A stretch of 64,000 nucleotides of DNA from Flavipsychrobacter sp. (GCA_017849575.1 JAFIGV010000015.1:62001-126000); one strand, 5' to 3'. Shown: positions 1 through 9,092, counted from the first letter of the stretch. Numbers and translations are program-made. The notes: a model not told the origin generated them from the sequence alone.

Positions 1-238
1 TCTTCGTAAGGTGGCCAAAGTTCGTCTTACCAACAAAGTGGAAGTGATCGCTTACATTCCGGGTGAAGGTCACAACCTTCAGGAGCACTCTATCGTGCTG
101 ATTCGCGGCGGTCGTGTGAAAGATTTGCCGGGTGTGCGTTATCACATTGTTCGTGGAGCGCTGGATACTGCCGGGGTTAAAGACCGCAAGCAGAGTCGTT
201 CTAAATACGGAACTAAGAAAGAAAAGGCCAAAAAATAA
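1..238 (+). CDS. rpsL: 30S ribosomal protein S12, C-terminal part
   Basis: The window opens inside the gene, in frame from base 2 (codons for LRKVAK). S12 sits at the decoding centre of the small ribosomal subunit and checks codon-anticodon pairing. The visible part carries the conserved [12 protein letters not shown] and [14 protein letters not shown] blocks, followed by the usual basic tail ending in KKEKAKK. The conserved lysine sites linked to streptomycin response lie partly in the missing N-terminal region. rpsG follows after 34 bases, the standard str-operon order. The first codons are outside the window, so the GTG at base 11 is not the real start. Confidence 0.97.
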   Translation, partial: LRKVAKVRLTNKVEVIAYIPGEGHNLQEHSIVLIRGGRVKDLPGVRYHIVRGALDTAGVKDRKQSRSKYGTKKEKAKK

Positions 239-272
239 TTATTAATAAGCAATATAAAGCCAGTCATTAAAG

Positions 273-740
273 ATGAGGAAGGCACAAGCTAAGAAATTAC
301 CATTAGCACCAGATCCAAAATTCAACGATAAAATGGTTACCCGCTTTGTGAACTGCCTGATGTGGGGTGGTAACAAAAGTGTGGTTTTGACAGCGTTTTA
401 CAACGCTATCGATAAAGTGTCTCAGATGAGCGGAGAAGACGGATATGAAGTTTGGAAGCGCGCTCTGACCAACGTCACTCCTGCCGTGGAAGTACGTAGC
501 CGTCGTATCGGTGGTGCTACATTCCAGATTCCTACAGAGGTACGTCCGGATCGCAAAATCTCTCTGAGCATGAAATGGTTGATACGCTACAGCCGCGAAC
601 GTAATGGTAAAACCATTGCCGACAAACTGGCCAACGAAATCGTTGCAGCAGCAAAAGGTGAAGGTGGAGCATTTAAGAAGAAAGAAGATACGCACCGTAT
701 GGCTGAAGCCAACAAAGCGTTCTCACACTTCAAAGTATAG
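273..740 (+). CDS. rpsG: 30S ribosomal protein S7
   Basis: This encodes a 155-residue S7, the usual length. S7 is a primary 16S rRNA-binding protein that nucleates assembly of the 30S head and lines the exit site. The conserved MRKAQAKKLPLAPDPKF start, the block GGATFQIPTEVRP and the C-terminal HRMAEANKAFSHFK are all visible. It follows rpsL in the same direction and is presumably cotranscribed. Unusually, the operon ends here: a terminator-like hairpin follows and the next gene is convergent, whereas fusA normally comes next in str operons. Confidence 0.98.
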   Translation: MRKAQAKKLPLAPDPKFNDKMVTRFVNCLMWGGNKSVVLTAFYNAIDKVSQMSGEDGYEVWKRALTNVTPAVEVRSRRIGGATFQIPTEVRPDRKISLSMKWLIRYSRERNGKTIADKLANEIVAAAKGEGGAFKKKEDTHRMAEANKAFSHFKV

Positions 741-765
741 CACACTGCTTTAGTTTTTTAATATA

Positions 766-792
766 AACCGTTGCTTGTGCAGCGGTTTTTTT
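766..792 (+). terminator. Intrinsic terminator after rpsG
   Basis: An inverted repeat AACCGTTGC / GCAGCGGTT (one G-T pair) is followed directly by a run of T. It sits 26 bases after the rpsG stop and marks the end of the rpsL-rpsG transcript. Confidence 0.8.
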
Positions 793-894
793 GTGCAGGT
801 GCTCATGGAAAGGAGGGAGGCCAGACTTTTCCACCGACACACGCATTTTCTCAAAGCGAAGCTGTAGGAAACCAGGGGCCCTGACGAATTGTCG

Positions 895-3018
895 CTATTC
901 TTTTTTCCCCTTTTCTTTTTGTTGTTGCTTTTTACGAACAACAATCCATTCTTCAATATTCACATTAAACGGCATTTGGCCGATCCGTACAATGGCTCTC
1001 CGGTCGCGCAACGATTCCAGTATGCCGATCTGATGGTTCGTTTGGTGCCTTACCAGGTCGCCCACAGTGGGTTTTCCACCCACTACTTCATAGTTCTTGT
1101 CTGCCTTGCGGGCCGCAGCCTGATTGCTTTCTATTTGCTTTTTTCGGAAGAGTACTTTTTCTGCAGCAGAGATGACCTCCTGTTTATTGTCGGCTTTTTT
1201 CCAGTCGTGAATGATCTGCTTAAATTTCCGTTCGGTATCCCGGAGATAGTCCAGTTCTTCTTTTTTTATCTTGTTCTGCAGCTTAAGGGTATCGTGGTGT
1301 TGCTTCAGCCTTTCCTTGTCCGTAAGTTCCTCATACCGATGCTTCAGTTTTTCATTTTCAGCGATAAGTTGGTTTAGCTTTTTTTCTTTGTCCGCCAGCC
1401 GAACCGTTTGTTGTTCCGTTTGCAGCAGCATCTTGTCGAGCTTAAAATGGCCCCGATCGGTGATTTGTTGGGCTCTCTGTATGATTTTCAGGGGCAGGCC
1501 GATACGTTGTGCAATGGCGAAGGTATAAGAACTACCGGGCTTGCCCACATGGAGCTGATAGAGAGGCTCCAGATGTTCCTCATCAAAGCTCATGGCTCCG
1601 TTGAATATGCCCTGCACTTTGCCAGCCATAACTTTGAGGTTGAGATAGTGCGTGGTGATGATTCCCAATGCGTGTTTTCTCGCTAGTTCTTCCACAATGG
1701 CTTCTGCAAAGGCACCCCCCAGGTTAGGATCCGAGCCGCTTCCGAGTTCATCAATAAAAAACAGAGTTTTACCGTTAGCAAAATCCATAAAGTATTTCAT
1801 ATCGCTAAGGTGGGCGCTATAGGTACTAAGCTCGTGCTCTATACTCTGCGTATCGCCAATATGGATCATTACCTGCTTAAAGATGCCCATTTCAGTCCGG
1901 GCGTCCACAGGTATTAGCAAACCTGCCTGTACCATGAGCTGAAGCAAGCCCACGGTCTTCATCGTCACTGTCTTACCTCCCGCATTGGGACCGCTGATGA
2001 TCAATATTCTGTTGTTTCTATCGAGCGTGATATTGGTCGGGATAGTAGCCTTACCTTCTTTTTTGTTGTGCAGCAGCAATAACGGGTGGAACGCTTTTAT
2101 CAGATTAAGGCCAGGGTGAGGGCTGAGCTGTGGCATCTGTCCATTCATGTCCTGCGCCAAAAGCGCTTTGGCCCGGATGAAGTCAAAGAGCCCTGACAGA
2201 TGATAATACCCTTCAAGCTGAGGCTGGTATTGGGCCAGCGTGGACGTGGTTTGTGCCAGAATGCGGTGTACTTCGCGGCCTTCTGCACGTTCGAGGCTAA
2301 AGACTTCGTTGTTGATTTCAATCACTTCTTCCGGCTCAATGAATACCGTCCGCGAGCTGTCACTTTCTCCGTGAAGAATCCCTTTTACTACTCGCTTGTA
2401 TTCGGCGGCTACCGCCACAGTTCGCCGTCCGTTCAAAAATCCTTCGGAAATATCTGCCAGATATCCTTGCTTGTGCAGCTTCCTCAGCAAGGCCTCAAAG
2501 GTTCGTCGTAGTTCATTGCGTTTTGAAGCGAGTTCGCCACGGATTTGGGCCAGCTCGCGGCTGGCCAGGTCGCGCACCATACCGTTTTCATCAATGACGG
2601 CCGCAATGATTTCGGGAATGGCTTTTTCGAACGATACTTTTTCGGCTACCGCTCTCAGGTTTGGGTAAAGCTCCTGATGTCTTTTAAACCAAAGCATCAT
2701 ATCCCGGATACAGATAGCAAGCTGCTGCAGCGCAATAAGCTGCTCGCCACTCAGCACCGCACCCGGCACTGCAAGAAGTTTTAGTTCGCGCTGCAGGTTT
2801 CTGGTAAAGTCGTTTGGAAAGTAGTCGCTTCCGTTCAGTAGTTGTCTGTATTCTTCTGTCTGCAGAAGCGCACGCTGAACATACTCCAGACGGGTGTGAA
2901 AATTCAGTGCGTCCACCCGCTCGCGGGCACTATCGGTGCGACATTTCAGGCGCAGCAGCGCAGTAATTTTATCAAATTCAAGTGCTTCCACGGCGCGGGC
3001 CGGGTACAACTGCATCAT
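895..3018 (-). CDS. mutS2: MutS2-family ATPase lacking the Smr domain
   Basis: A 707-residue MutS2 homologue. Family members bind branched DNA or collided ribosomes and use an ABC-type ATPase with a clamp-like coiled coil. The Walker A motif GPNAGGKT is at about residues 343-350, Walker B FFIDELGSGSDP near 420-433, and a long charged coiled coil spans roughly 520-640. A small beta domain (KPTVGDLVRHQTNHQIG) follows and the protein stops in a lysine-rich tail. The Smr nuclease domain that ends Bacillus MutS2 (about 785 residues) is absent, and only about 100 non-coding bases lie between the stop and the terminator, so this is not a frameshift. It is the last gene of a leftward set behind miaB and the sigma-54 activator. 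Confidence 0.9.
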   Translation of the reverse strand: MMQLYPARAVEALEFDKITALLRLKCRTDSARERVDALNFHTRLEYVQRALLQTEEYRQLLNGSDYFPNDFTRNLQRELKLLAVPGAVLSGEQLIALQQLAICIRDMMLWFKRHQELYPNLRAVAEKVSFEKAIPEIIAAVIDENGMVRDLASRELAQIRGELASKRNELRRTFEALLRKLHKQGYLADISEGFLNGRRTVAVAAEYKRVVKGILHGESDSSRTVFIEPEEVIEINNEVFSLERAEGREVHRILAQTTSTLAQYQPQLEGYYHLSGLFDFIRAKALLAQDMNGQMPQLSPHPGLNLIKAFHPLLLLHNKKEGKATIPTNITLDRNNRILIISGPNAGGKTVTMKTVGLLQLMVQAGLLIPVDARTEMGIFKQVMIHIGDTQSIEHELSTYSAHLSDMKYFMDFANGKTLFFIDELGSGSDPNLGGAFAEAIVEELARKHALGIITTHYLNLKVMAGKVQGIFNGAMSFDEEHLEPLYQLHVGKPGSSYTFAIAQRIGLPLKIIQRAQQITDRGHFKLDKMLLQTEQQTVRLADKEKKLNQLIAENEKLKHRYEELTDKERLKQHHDTLKLQNKIKKEELDYLRDTERKFKQIIHDWKKADNKQEVISAAEKVLFRKKQIESNQAAARKADKNYEVVGGKPTVGDLVRHQTNHQIGILESLRDRRAIVRIGQMPFNVNIEEWIVVRKKQQQKEKGKKE

Positions 3019-3072
3019 TTTCTTTCAGCTAAATAAGTTGGTCAGGTTTCTACTGGACTGCACAGGCAGGCA

Positions 3073-4326
3073 TCATTCCTTTATGTCGTATTCTTTTATT
3101 TTCCGGTAGAGTGTGCGCTCAGAAATGCCCAGTTCATTGGCGGCATCCCGCCGGCGTCCCTTGTGTTTTTTAAGCGCCTTCACGATAAATTCTTTTTCGC
3201 GGTCTGCCAGCATCAACGATTCTTCGACATCTTCGTGATGGTCCACGCGCGTGTCGTTGGGTATATAGATGGGTGTATTATTGCCGCCATATCCGGCTGC
3301 CGGCATTGCCAGATGCTCTGGCTGAGGATTGTAAGCGGGCAAAAGATTTTCCGGAAGCGATGCCTGCGCACTATAGGGTTGTCCGTGTGCAACTTCGAGC
3401 AGCATCTGCTTCATTTCATTCATGTCTTTCTTCAGGTCGAAGAACAGTTTATACAAGATATCTCTTTCGGTGCCTGTGAAACTATTCGTTCCTCCACCGT
3501 TAGCCATGGCTGAAACCGCGGGGAGCAAAGAAACTGCACGCGTGTCTTTCTGAGGCAAAAAGCGACTAAAGGCCTCGGCATTAAGTTGTTTTTCCGTAGA
3601 AAGCACCGAAACTTGTTCGGCAATATTTTTCAATTCACGCACGTTTCCATTCCACGGATAGTTTACCAGCAATTGTAGTGCATTGCCGTCCAACTGTACC
3701 GTTTGTGTACGATAGCGTTCTGAAAAATCGGAGGCGAATTTCCTGAACAAAAGTGGTATGTCTTCTTTTCTGTCTCTGAGCGCCGGCACCCGTATCGGAA
3801 CGGTGCTCAGACGGTAATACAGATCTTCGCGAAATTTTCCCTGCTGTGTATATTCCAGCAAATCGCGGTTGGTAGCAGCAATGACCCGTACATCGGTCTT
3901 TTGCACCTTCGACGAACCGACTCTGATAAATTCTCCGGTCTCCAGTACGCGGAGCAACCTTGCCTGCGTACCCAAAGGCATTTCTCCGATCTCATCCAGA
4001 AAAATGGTTCCTCCGTTCACGGTTTCAAAATATCCCTTCCTGCTATCTACCGCACCGGTGAACGAGCCTTTTTCATGCCCAAAGAGTTCGCTGTCTATAG
4101 TGCCTTCGGGAATGGCGCCACAGTTCACCGCGATAAAGGCATTGTGTTTCCTCGGCGAAAGGCTATGAATAATATTGGAAAAGACTTCCTTTCCTACGCC
4201 ACTTTCTCCAACGATCAGCACAGTAAGATCGGTGTTGGCTACCTGAACCGCCGTGCTCAAAGCATGGTTTAGTGCGGGGGAATTGCCAATAATGCCGAAT
4301 CTGTTTTTTATGCTCTGAATATCCAT
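3073..4326 (-). CDS. Sigma-54-dependent transcriptional activator (AAA+ plus Fis-type HTH)
   Basis: A 417-residue bacterial enhancer-binding protein that would remodel RNA polymerase-sigma54 using ATP. Walker A GESGVGKE is near residues 40-47, the sigma-54 contact loop is GSFTGA (usual GAFTGA) in ELFGHEKGSFTGA, and Walker B is GGTIFLDEIGE. A variable linker (about 265-370) precedes a Fis-type helix-turn-helix with RRDAANELGISERTLYRKI near the C-terminus. There is no receiver, GAF or PAS domain at the N-terminus, so regulation must come through another route. It lies 73 bases after miaB in the same direction. In many Bacteroidota I recall this pair being followed by lptE; here mutS2 follows instead. 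Confidence 0.93.
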   Translation of the reverse strand: MDIQSIKNRFGIIGNSPALNHALSTAVQVANTDLTVLIVGESGVGKEVFSNIIHSLSPRKHNAFIAVNCGAIPEGTIDSELFGHEKGSFTGAVDSRKGYFETVNGGTIFLDEIGEMPLGTQARLLRVLETGEFIRVGSSKVQKTDVRVIAATNRDLLEYTQQGKFREDLYYRLSTVPIRVPALRDRKEDIPLLFRKFASDFSERYRTQTVQLDGNALQLLVNYPWNGNVRELKNIAEQVSVLSTEKQLNAEAFSRFLPQKDTRAVSLLPAVSAMANGGGTNSFTGTERDILYKLFFDLKKDMNEMKQMLLEVAHGQPYSAQASLPENLLPAYNPQPEHLAMPAAGYGGNNTPIYIPNDTRVDHHEDVEESLMLADREKEFIVKALKKHKGRRRDAANELGISERTLYRKIKEYDIKE

Positions 4327-4399
4327 GTCGTGGTTAATGAAATTTTTTTAAGGTTATGCCGGTTTATTGAATTGCTCTGTTGCAGGCATTTTGCATCCT

Positions 4400-5830
4400 T
4401 TAGTCTTCCACCATTTCTCCAAGCAAGGTGGCAGAAGTAGCGCTGGTGATCTTAACGCGCGCATAATCGCCCTTGCCGAGTTCTTTCTGGCCTTTTGGAA
4501 ATACTACAACTTTATTTTGACTGTTCCGCCCACTCCAGTTCAGCTCACTGCGCTTGCTGGTGTTCTCGATGAGTACTTCGAATACTTTCCCAATATCCTG
4601 CTGATAGCTTTCGCGGCTATGATGGTTTTGCAGGGTTATAATCTCTTCGAGACGGGTCTTCTTCACATGCTCCGGTACATCGTCCGAATACCTGCGAGCG
4701 GCTAAGGTGCCTGGTCTTTCGCTATAAGAAAACATGTAAGCCATGTCGAAACGACAAAGCTCCATCAGGCTAAGCGTGTCCTGATGTTCTTCATTGGTTT
4801 CTGAGCAGAAGCCGGATATCACATCGGTGCTTAGTCCGCAGTCGGGAATGATTTCCCGTATTCTTTTCACTTTGCTGAGGTACCACTCCCGCGTGTAGGT
4901 GCGGTTCATCAACTGCAGGATTCTCGTGTTGCCGCTCTGCACGGGCAAGTGGATGTATTTGCAGATATTCTCATGCCGGGCTATTGCAAAAAGCACATCG
5001 TCTGTAATGTCTTTGGGGTGCGATGTTGAGAAGCGAACCCTGAGCCGGGGAGAAATAGCGGCAACCCTTTCCAAAAGACCGGCAAAGTTTACTGCCTTTT
5101 CCGTATCGGTGCTGTCTGCAGGAGTAAAATAATAACTGTCCACATTCTGACCGAGGAGCGTCACTTCACGATAACCACGCTCAAAGAGGTCGCGGCACTC
5201 CGCAACAATGCTTTCTGCATCGCGGCTCCGTTCGCGTCCACGGGTAAAAGGCACTACGCAAAAGCTGCACATATTGTTGCATCCGCGCATAATACTGACG
5301 AAGGCAGAGACACCATTACTGTCCAGACGCACCGGCGCTATGTCTGCATAGGTTTCTTCCCTGCTCAACAGAACATTTACTGTTTTCTGGCCGCCTTCCG
5401 CTTCGTTGATGAGCGCAGGCAGACTTCGGTAGGCATCGGGACCTACCACGATATCTACCAGCCGCTCCTCTTCCAGAAATTTTGCTTTGAGCCGCTCTGC
5501 CATGCAACCCAGCACGCCAATCAGCAATCCGGGCTTCTGGTCTTTTATTTTGCGGAAGGTCTGTAAACGGTTACGTACCGTCTGCTCAGCCTTTTCGCGG
5601 ATGGAGCAGGTGTTCAGCAACACCAGGTTGGCCTCATCTACATTTCTGGTGGCGCCAAAACCCTCGCCCTGCAGAATGGATGCTACGATTTCGCTGTCGC
5701 TGAAATTCATCTGGCAGCCATAGCTTTCGATATAGAATTTTTTAGCGTATAGATTAGGGTCATGCTGAAAGGGAGCAAAAGCCTCGCCTTGTCTTGCCTC
5801 CACTATTTCTTTTTGCAGCAACTCTGCCAT
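4400..5830 (-). CDS. miaB: tRNA-2-methylthio-N6-dimethylallyladenosine synthase MiaB
   Basis: MiaB is a radical-SAM methylthiotransferase that adds a methylthio group to i6A37 of tRNAs reading UNN codons. The N-terminal domain has cluster cysteines in [22 protein letters not shown] and GCMAERLK; the radical SAM CxxxCxxC is in [19 protein letters not shown]; a C-terminal TRAM domain ends the protein. The frame is open up to an ATG at 5932, but a leftward TAccTTTG element at 5852-5859 falls inside that extension. The ATG at 5830 (MAELLQKEI) is therefore the better start and gives 476 residues, normal for the family. Confidence 0.95.
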   Translation of the reverse strand: MAELLQKEIVEARQGEAFAPFQHDPNLYAKKFYIESYGCQMNFSDSEIVASILQGEGFGATRNVDEANLVLLNTCSIREKAEQTVRNRLQTFRKIKDQKPGLLIGVLGCMAERLKAKFLEEERLVDIVVGPDAYRSLPALINEAEGGQKTVNVLLSREETYADIAPVRLDSNGVSAFVSIMRGCNNMCSFCVVPFTRGRERSRDAESIVAECRDLFERGYREVTLLGQNVDSYYFTPADSTDTEKAVNFAGLLERVAAISPRLRVRFSTSHPKDITDDVLFAIARHENICKYIHLPVQSGNTRILQLMNRTYTREWYLSKVKRIREIIPDCGLSTDVISGFCSETNEEHQDTLSLMELCRFDMAYMFSYSERPGTLAARRYSDDVPEHVKKTRLEEIITLQNHHSRESYQQDIGKVFEVLIENTSKRSELNWSGRNSQNKVVVFPKGQKELGKGDYARVKITSATSATLLGEMVED

Positions 5831-5851
5831 ATTTTCCGAAAATGTTTCGCG

Positions 5852-5859
5852 CAAAGGTA
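5852..5859 (-). promoter_or_regulatory. miaB promoter -7 element (TAccTTTG)
   Basis: Read on the minus strand this is TACCTTTG, an exact match to the Bacteroidota -7 consensus TAnnTTTG, 21 bases before the chosen miaB ATG. I see no clear -33 TTTG partner. Confidence 0.6.
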
Positions 5860-5954
5860 GGGAGAATGCATGCATCGCCCGCAGGCCGCAGTGAAGAATT
5901 GGCAGTTTAACAAAATGGCTTTCCTCCGTCATTAGGATTTGTGACGAAAACGAC

Positions 5955-5962
5955 TAAATTTG
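5955..5962 (+). promoter_or_regulatory. plsY promoter -7 element (TAaaTTTG)
   Basis: TAAATTTG matches the -7 consensus and lies 24 bases before the plsY ATG, between two divergent genes. No well-spaced -33 element is visible. Confidence 0.55.
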
Positions 5963-5986
5963 TTGTCCTTAGTTGATTTTTTTTAG

Positions 5987-6628
5987 ATGACTTTAGCGAT
6001 ACTGATAATAATGGCTTATCTGATCGGTTCGATACCGACCGCCGTTTGGATAAGCAAAAGGGTGTACGGGATAGATATACGTGAACATGGCAGTGGCAAT
6101 GCAGGCGCCACTAACACCTTTCGGATCCTTGGCTCTAAGGCGGGCTCTGTGGTGATGCTGATAGACATGTTCAAGGGTTTTCTTGCGGTGAAACTTTCCC
6201 TGCTCTCCGTATTTCCCTGGCATAGCGAGCAGATTACAAATCTTCAGGTATTCCTGGGCCTTGCGGCAGTCGTGGGGCACATCTTCCCCATATGGGCGGA
6301 TTTCAGAGGAGGAAAAGGCATCGCAACCTTGTTCGGAATGATACTGGCCATTCAGCCCCTTGTGGCTGTAAGTTTGGTGGGTGTTTTTCTTGGCATGCTT
6401 TACCTCACGCGTTATGTGTCGCTTAGTTCTATCAGTGCCAGTGTTGCATTTCCCTTGCTTATCCTTTTTATATTCAACGAACCTGAGCTGAGCTACAGGC
6501 TATTTGCCATTGCTACGGCCTGCCTTGTGGTCCTCACGCACTACAAAAACATCAACAGATTGCTTCAGGGCAATGAAAGCAAGGTTCCCTTTTTCCGCAA
6601 ACGTAAGTTGCGTCGCCGCGAAGATTGA
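5987..6628 (+). CDS. plsY: Glycerol-3-phosphate acyltransferase PlsY
   Basis: PlsY transfers an acyl group from acyl-phosphate to the sn-1 position of glycerol-3-phosphate, the first committed step of phospholipid synthesis, at the inner membrane. The 213-residue protein has several hydrophobic segments and the family motifs GSGNAGATN (about residues 37-45) and DFRGGKGIAT (about 105-114), which form the phosphate- and acyl-binding sites. It ends in a basic tail rich in arginine and lysine. It has its own -7 element and is divergent from miaB. plsX is not in the window. Confidence 0.96.
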   Translation: MTLAILIIMAYLIGSIPTAVWISKRVYGIDIREHGSGNAGATNTFRILGSKAGSVVMLIDMFKGFLAVKLSLLSVFPWHSEQITNLQVFLGLAAVVGHIFPIWADFRGGKGIATLFGMILAIQPLVAVSLVGVFLGMLYLTRYVSLSSISASVAFPLLILFIFNEPELSYRLFAIATACLVVLTHYKNINRLLQGNESKVPFFRKRKLRRRED

Positions 6629-6686
6629 TATCCTAATCTGCTGTCTGGTATAAAAGTTTTTCTGCATCCTGAAAATGATAGGAGCA

Positions 6687-7484
6687 ATGAAAAAACTTTT
6701 GATCGTATTAACTGCATTGATCGGCCTTACGAGCTTTCCATCCTGTTTTACGAATCCTGTGACGGGCCGCAGAGCACTCAGCCTCGTGGACCAAAGTACC
6801 ATGCAACAGATGGCCGCACAGCAATACAGCAGCTTCCTGACTTCCAACGCTCCCGTACGGGGCACGCGCGACGCGGAAATGGTGCAGAAGGTGGGCAACA
6901 GAATAGCCAGCGCCGTGCAACAGTATCTGAGCAGTCAGGGCCAGAGCGATTTGATCAGCGGATATCAGTGGCAGTTTAATCTGGTCAACAACAACGAAGC
7001 CAATGCCTGGTGTATGCCGGGCGGTAAAGTGGCCGTATATACAGGCATTATGCCCTATGCACAGACAGAGGCAGGGCTGGCCACAGTAATGGGCCACGAA
7101 ATAGCCCATGCTGTAGCCCGCCATGCCAGCGAAAGGGCCAGTCAGCAGGTAGCAGCGGAGTTTGGCGGTCAGGCCCTGAGTGGACTGCTGGGCTCAAACC
7201 CCGGCGCGGCCGCACAGGTCTTTAACGCCGCCGTTGGTTTCGGTGCTCAGGGTGCCTTGCTAAAATTTTCGCGCGATCAGGAAAGCGAAGCTGACCATAT
7301 GGGTCTTATCTTTATGGCTATGGCGGGGTATAATCCTAATGAGGCGGTGACATTCTGGACACGCATGTCGGCACAAAGCGGCGCAAAACCACCCGAGATT
7401 TTGAGCACGCACCCAAGCGATCAGACCAGGATGAATAACCTCAGGCAATGGATACCCGAAGCCATGAGGTATTACAAGCCATAA
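6687..7484 (+). CDS. M48-family metalloprotease, lipoprotein
   Basis: A zinc peptidase of the M48 (BepA/Loi-like) type. The start MKKLLIVLTALIGLTSFPSC gives a lipoprotein signal with a Cys at the end, so the ATG at 6687 is preferred over the one at 6675. The catalytic HEIAH lies at about nt 7095-7109 and the third zinc ligand is in ESEADHMG (about nt 7282). A Gln/Ser-rich stretch and a small glycine/alanine-rich insert lie around the active site. Known relatives act in envelope quality control in the periplasm. The next gene begins only 6 bases after the stop, suggesting cotranscription. Confidence 0.9.
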   Translation: MKKLLIVLTALIGLTSFPSCFTNPVTGRRALSLVDQSTMQQMAAQQYSSFLTSNAPVRGTRDAEMVQKVGNRIASAVQQYLSSQGQSDLISGYQWQFNLVNNNEANAWCMPGGKVAVYTGIMPYAQTEAGLATVMGHEIAHAVARHASERASQQVAAEFGGQALSGLLGSNPGAAAQVFNAAVGFGAQGALLKFSRDQESEADHMGLIFMAMAGYNPNEAVTFWTRMSAQSGAKPPEILSTHPSDQTRMNNLRQWIPEAMRYYKP

Positions 7485-7490
7485 CGTTTT

Positions 7491-8129
7491 GTGACCAGTA
7501 GCCGCTACAAGCGATTTATCAGTTTTTTCCTTCCGCTAAAAATGTGGAGAGGCTTGGGCAGCCACGGTCAGCGGCTGGAGCTGATACTTTATCAGGGTCA
7601 GTGGCAACTCACTACCGATGATGCCATCTATTCGGATGGCTGGCGCTATCAGCCCTTGCGCTTAGCTTTTGGTAAAATACGCAAACGCTTACCCTTTGTG
7701 GAACAGGCTGTTTTTCTCGGCAGCGGCATTGAAAGCGGTATCATGGTACTCCGGCGTATGGGATTTGTACCCCAATGCACACTCGTCGATCACGATGAAG
7801 AAATACTGAATCTGGCACGCTCCGTACTGCAACAGCCTGCTATACGTTTTTCTTGTATGGATGCCGAAGGGTTTGTTCATCACAGTGAAGAAAACTTTGA
7901 CCTTCTGGTCATCGACATCTTTGAAGGCAGGGTAGTGCCGGGTTTTGTGAGTAATGAACAGTTCCTGCTTCGTTGCCGGCAACTTATGCGGAAAGACGGC
8001 ATTATCGTGGTCAACTTTATGGTCAATCAGGCGGAAGATGGCCTGCGGCTCCAAAACATAATAAATCTCCTGCCTCGTTGCGAGGTAATAGATCTTGGTG
8101 TTAATAAAGTGATCCTGTTTACAGCCTAG
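7491..8129 (+). CDS. Spermidine synthase-like Rossmann-fold protein
   Basis: A 212-residue protein with a class I SAM-binding fold like spermidine/spermine synthase: FLGSGIESGIMVLRRMG is the glycine-rich loop, LVDHDEEILNLAR the acidic ribose-binding loop, and LLVIDIFEGRVVP matches the catalytic loop region. It lacks the N-terminal beta-barrel of full-length SpeE, so aminopropyl transfer is not certain; it may be a methyltransferase. The predicted start is GTG, 6 bases after the protease stop. Its last 11 bases overlap the convergent oxyR end. Confidence 0.75.
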   Translation: MTSSRYKRFISFFLPLKMWRGLGSHGQRLELILYQGQWQLTTDDAIYSDGWRYQPLRLAFGKIRKRLPFVEQAVFLGSGIESGIMVLRRMGFVPQCTLVDHDEEILNLARSVLQQPAIRFSCMDAEGFVHHSEENFDLLVIDIFEGRVVPGFVSNEQFLLRCRQLMRKDGIIVVNFMVNQAEDGLRLQNIINLLPRCEVIDLGVNKVILFTA

Positions 8130-9075
8130 CAGATTGTATGCGGAGCACTTTGCGGTTTTTTTTCTGCACCCTCATTTTTTCAGGTACCAGCTCCAGTATT
8201 TCGTCCATCAGGCTCTGCAGTAGCGTAAGCTTTACGAAGTGGTCGTTGGTGACCAGCCCGATCTCCCTTACCGGTTCCGGGTCTTCGAAGTAGCGAAGCC
8301 TGTCCTGCTGATCCTCATCAAACTCAAAGGTGGCAAGTTCCGGTAACACGGTCATGCCTCCGTTTTTGTCAACCATTTTCCGCAGGGTTTCTACATTGCT
8401 GCTTTCGTATCGGAAGGGTTTTTCAGCTTGCAATTTCTGTACCTGATCGCTGCAAAGATTAATGATCTGATTGCGCATGCAATGGCCCTCGTTAAGCAGC
8501 CATATTTTGGACAGGTCAATATCATCGGGTATGATCAGCTTTTTCTCCAGGGCAGCATCGTCACCGGAAAAATAACCCACAAAAGGCTCATAGAACAAAG
8601 GATATTCTTTAATACCGTTCTCTTCGAGCGGCGTGCTCACCAGGGCTGCATCAATCTCATTGTTGCGCAGGGCCGCAATTACCTGGTGGGTTTCCAGTTC
8701 CTTTACCTGCAGCCGCACGTCGGGGTATTTTCCGGTGTAGTTCTCCAGCAAGCCGGGGATAATGTAAGGCGCTACGGTAGGGATCACGGCGAAACGAAAG
8801 GTTCCTCCCAGTGTGTTTTGCTGGTTTTGGATGATCTCATGAATTTTCTCACATTCTGCAAGTGCTATACGGGCCTGTGCTACTATGGCTTCTCCCATAG
8901 CGGTTATGGCTATGGGGTGTTTATTTCGGTCAAACAATTTGATGCTCAGCTCTTCCTCCAGTTTTTGGATCTGCATGCTGAGCGTGGGCTGGGTAACAAA
9001 GCATTTTTCTGCGGCAGCCACAAAACTTTTATAGGTGGCTACGGCTACTACGTATTCAAGTTGTGTGATGGTCAT
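8119..9075 (-). CDS. oxyR: OxyR, LysR-type peroxide sensor regulator
   Basis: A 318-residue LysR-type activator. The N-terminal winged helix-turn-helix covers about residues 1-60 (TQPTLSMQIQKLEEEL). The regulatory half carries GHCMRNQIINLC with cysteines at residues 199 and 208, the same numbers and spacing as the redox pair of E. coli OxyR, which forms a disulfide on peroxide exposure. That makes OxyR much more likely than a generic LysR protein. The gene is divergent from a T9SS cargo gene; catalase or ahpC targets are not in the window. A -7 element lies upstream at 9093-9100. Confidence 0.92.
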   Translation of the reverse strand: MTITQLEYVVAVATYKSFVAAAEKCFVTQPTLSMQIQKLEEELSIKLFDRNKHPIAITAMGEAIVAQARIALAECEKIHEIIQNQQNTLGGTFRFAVIPTVAPYIIPGLLENYTGKYPDVRLQVKELETHQVIAALRNNEIDAALVSTPLEENGIKEYPLFYEPFVGYFSGDDAALEKKLIIPDDIDLSKIWLLNEGHCMRNQIINLCSDQVQKLQAEKPFRYESSNVETLRKMVDKNGGMTVLPELATFEFDEDQQDRLRYFEDPEPVREIGLVTNDHFVKLTLLQSLMDEILELVPEKMRVQKKNRKVLRIQSARL

Positions 9076-9092
9076 TTCTGAGAATTATGCAA

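Noticed and set aside
303-695. Minus-strand open frame across rpsG
   Set aside because: It lies entirely inside the certain rpsG gene and has no homology features; a shadow frame.
895-1377. Plus-strand Phe-rich frame opposite the mutS2 3' end
   Set aside because: Low-complexity Phe/Leu composition mirrors the Lys/Glu/Gln coiled coil on the other strand.
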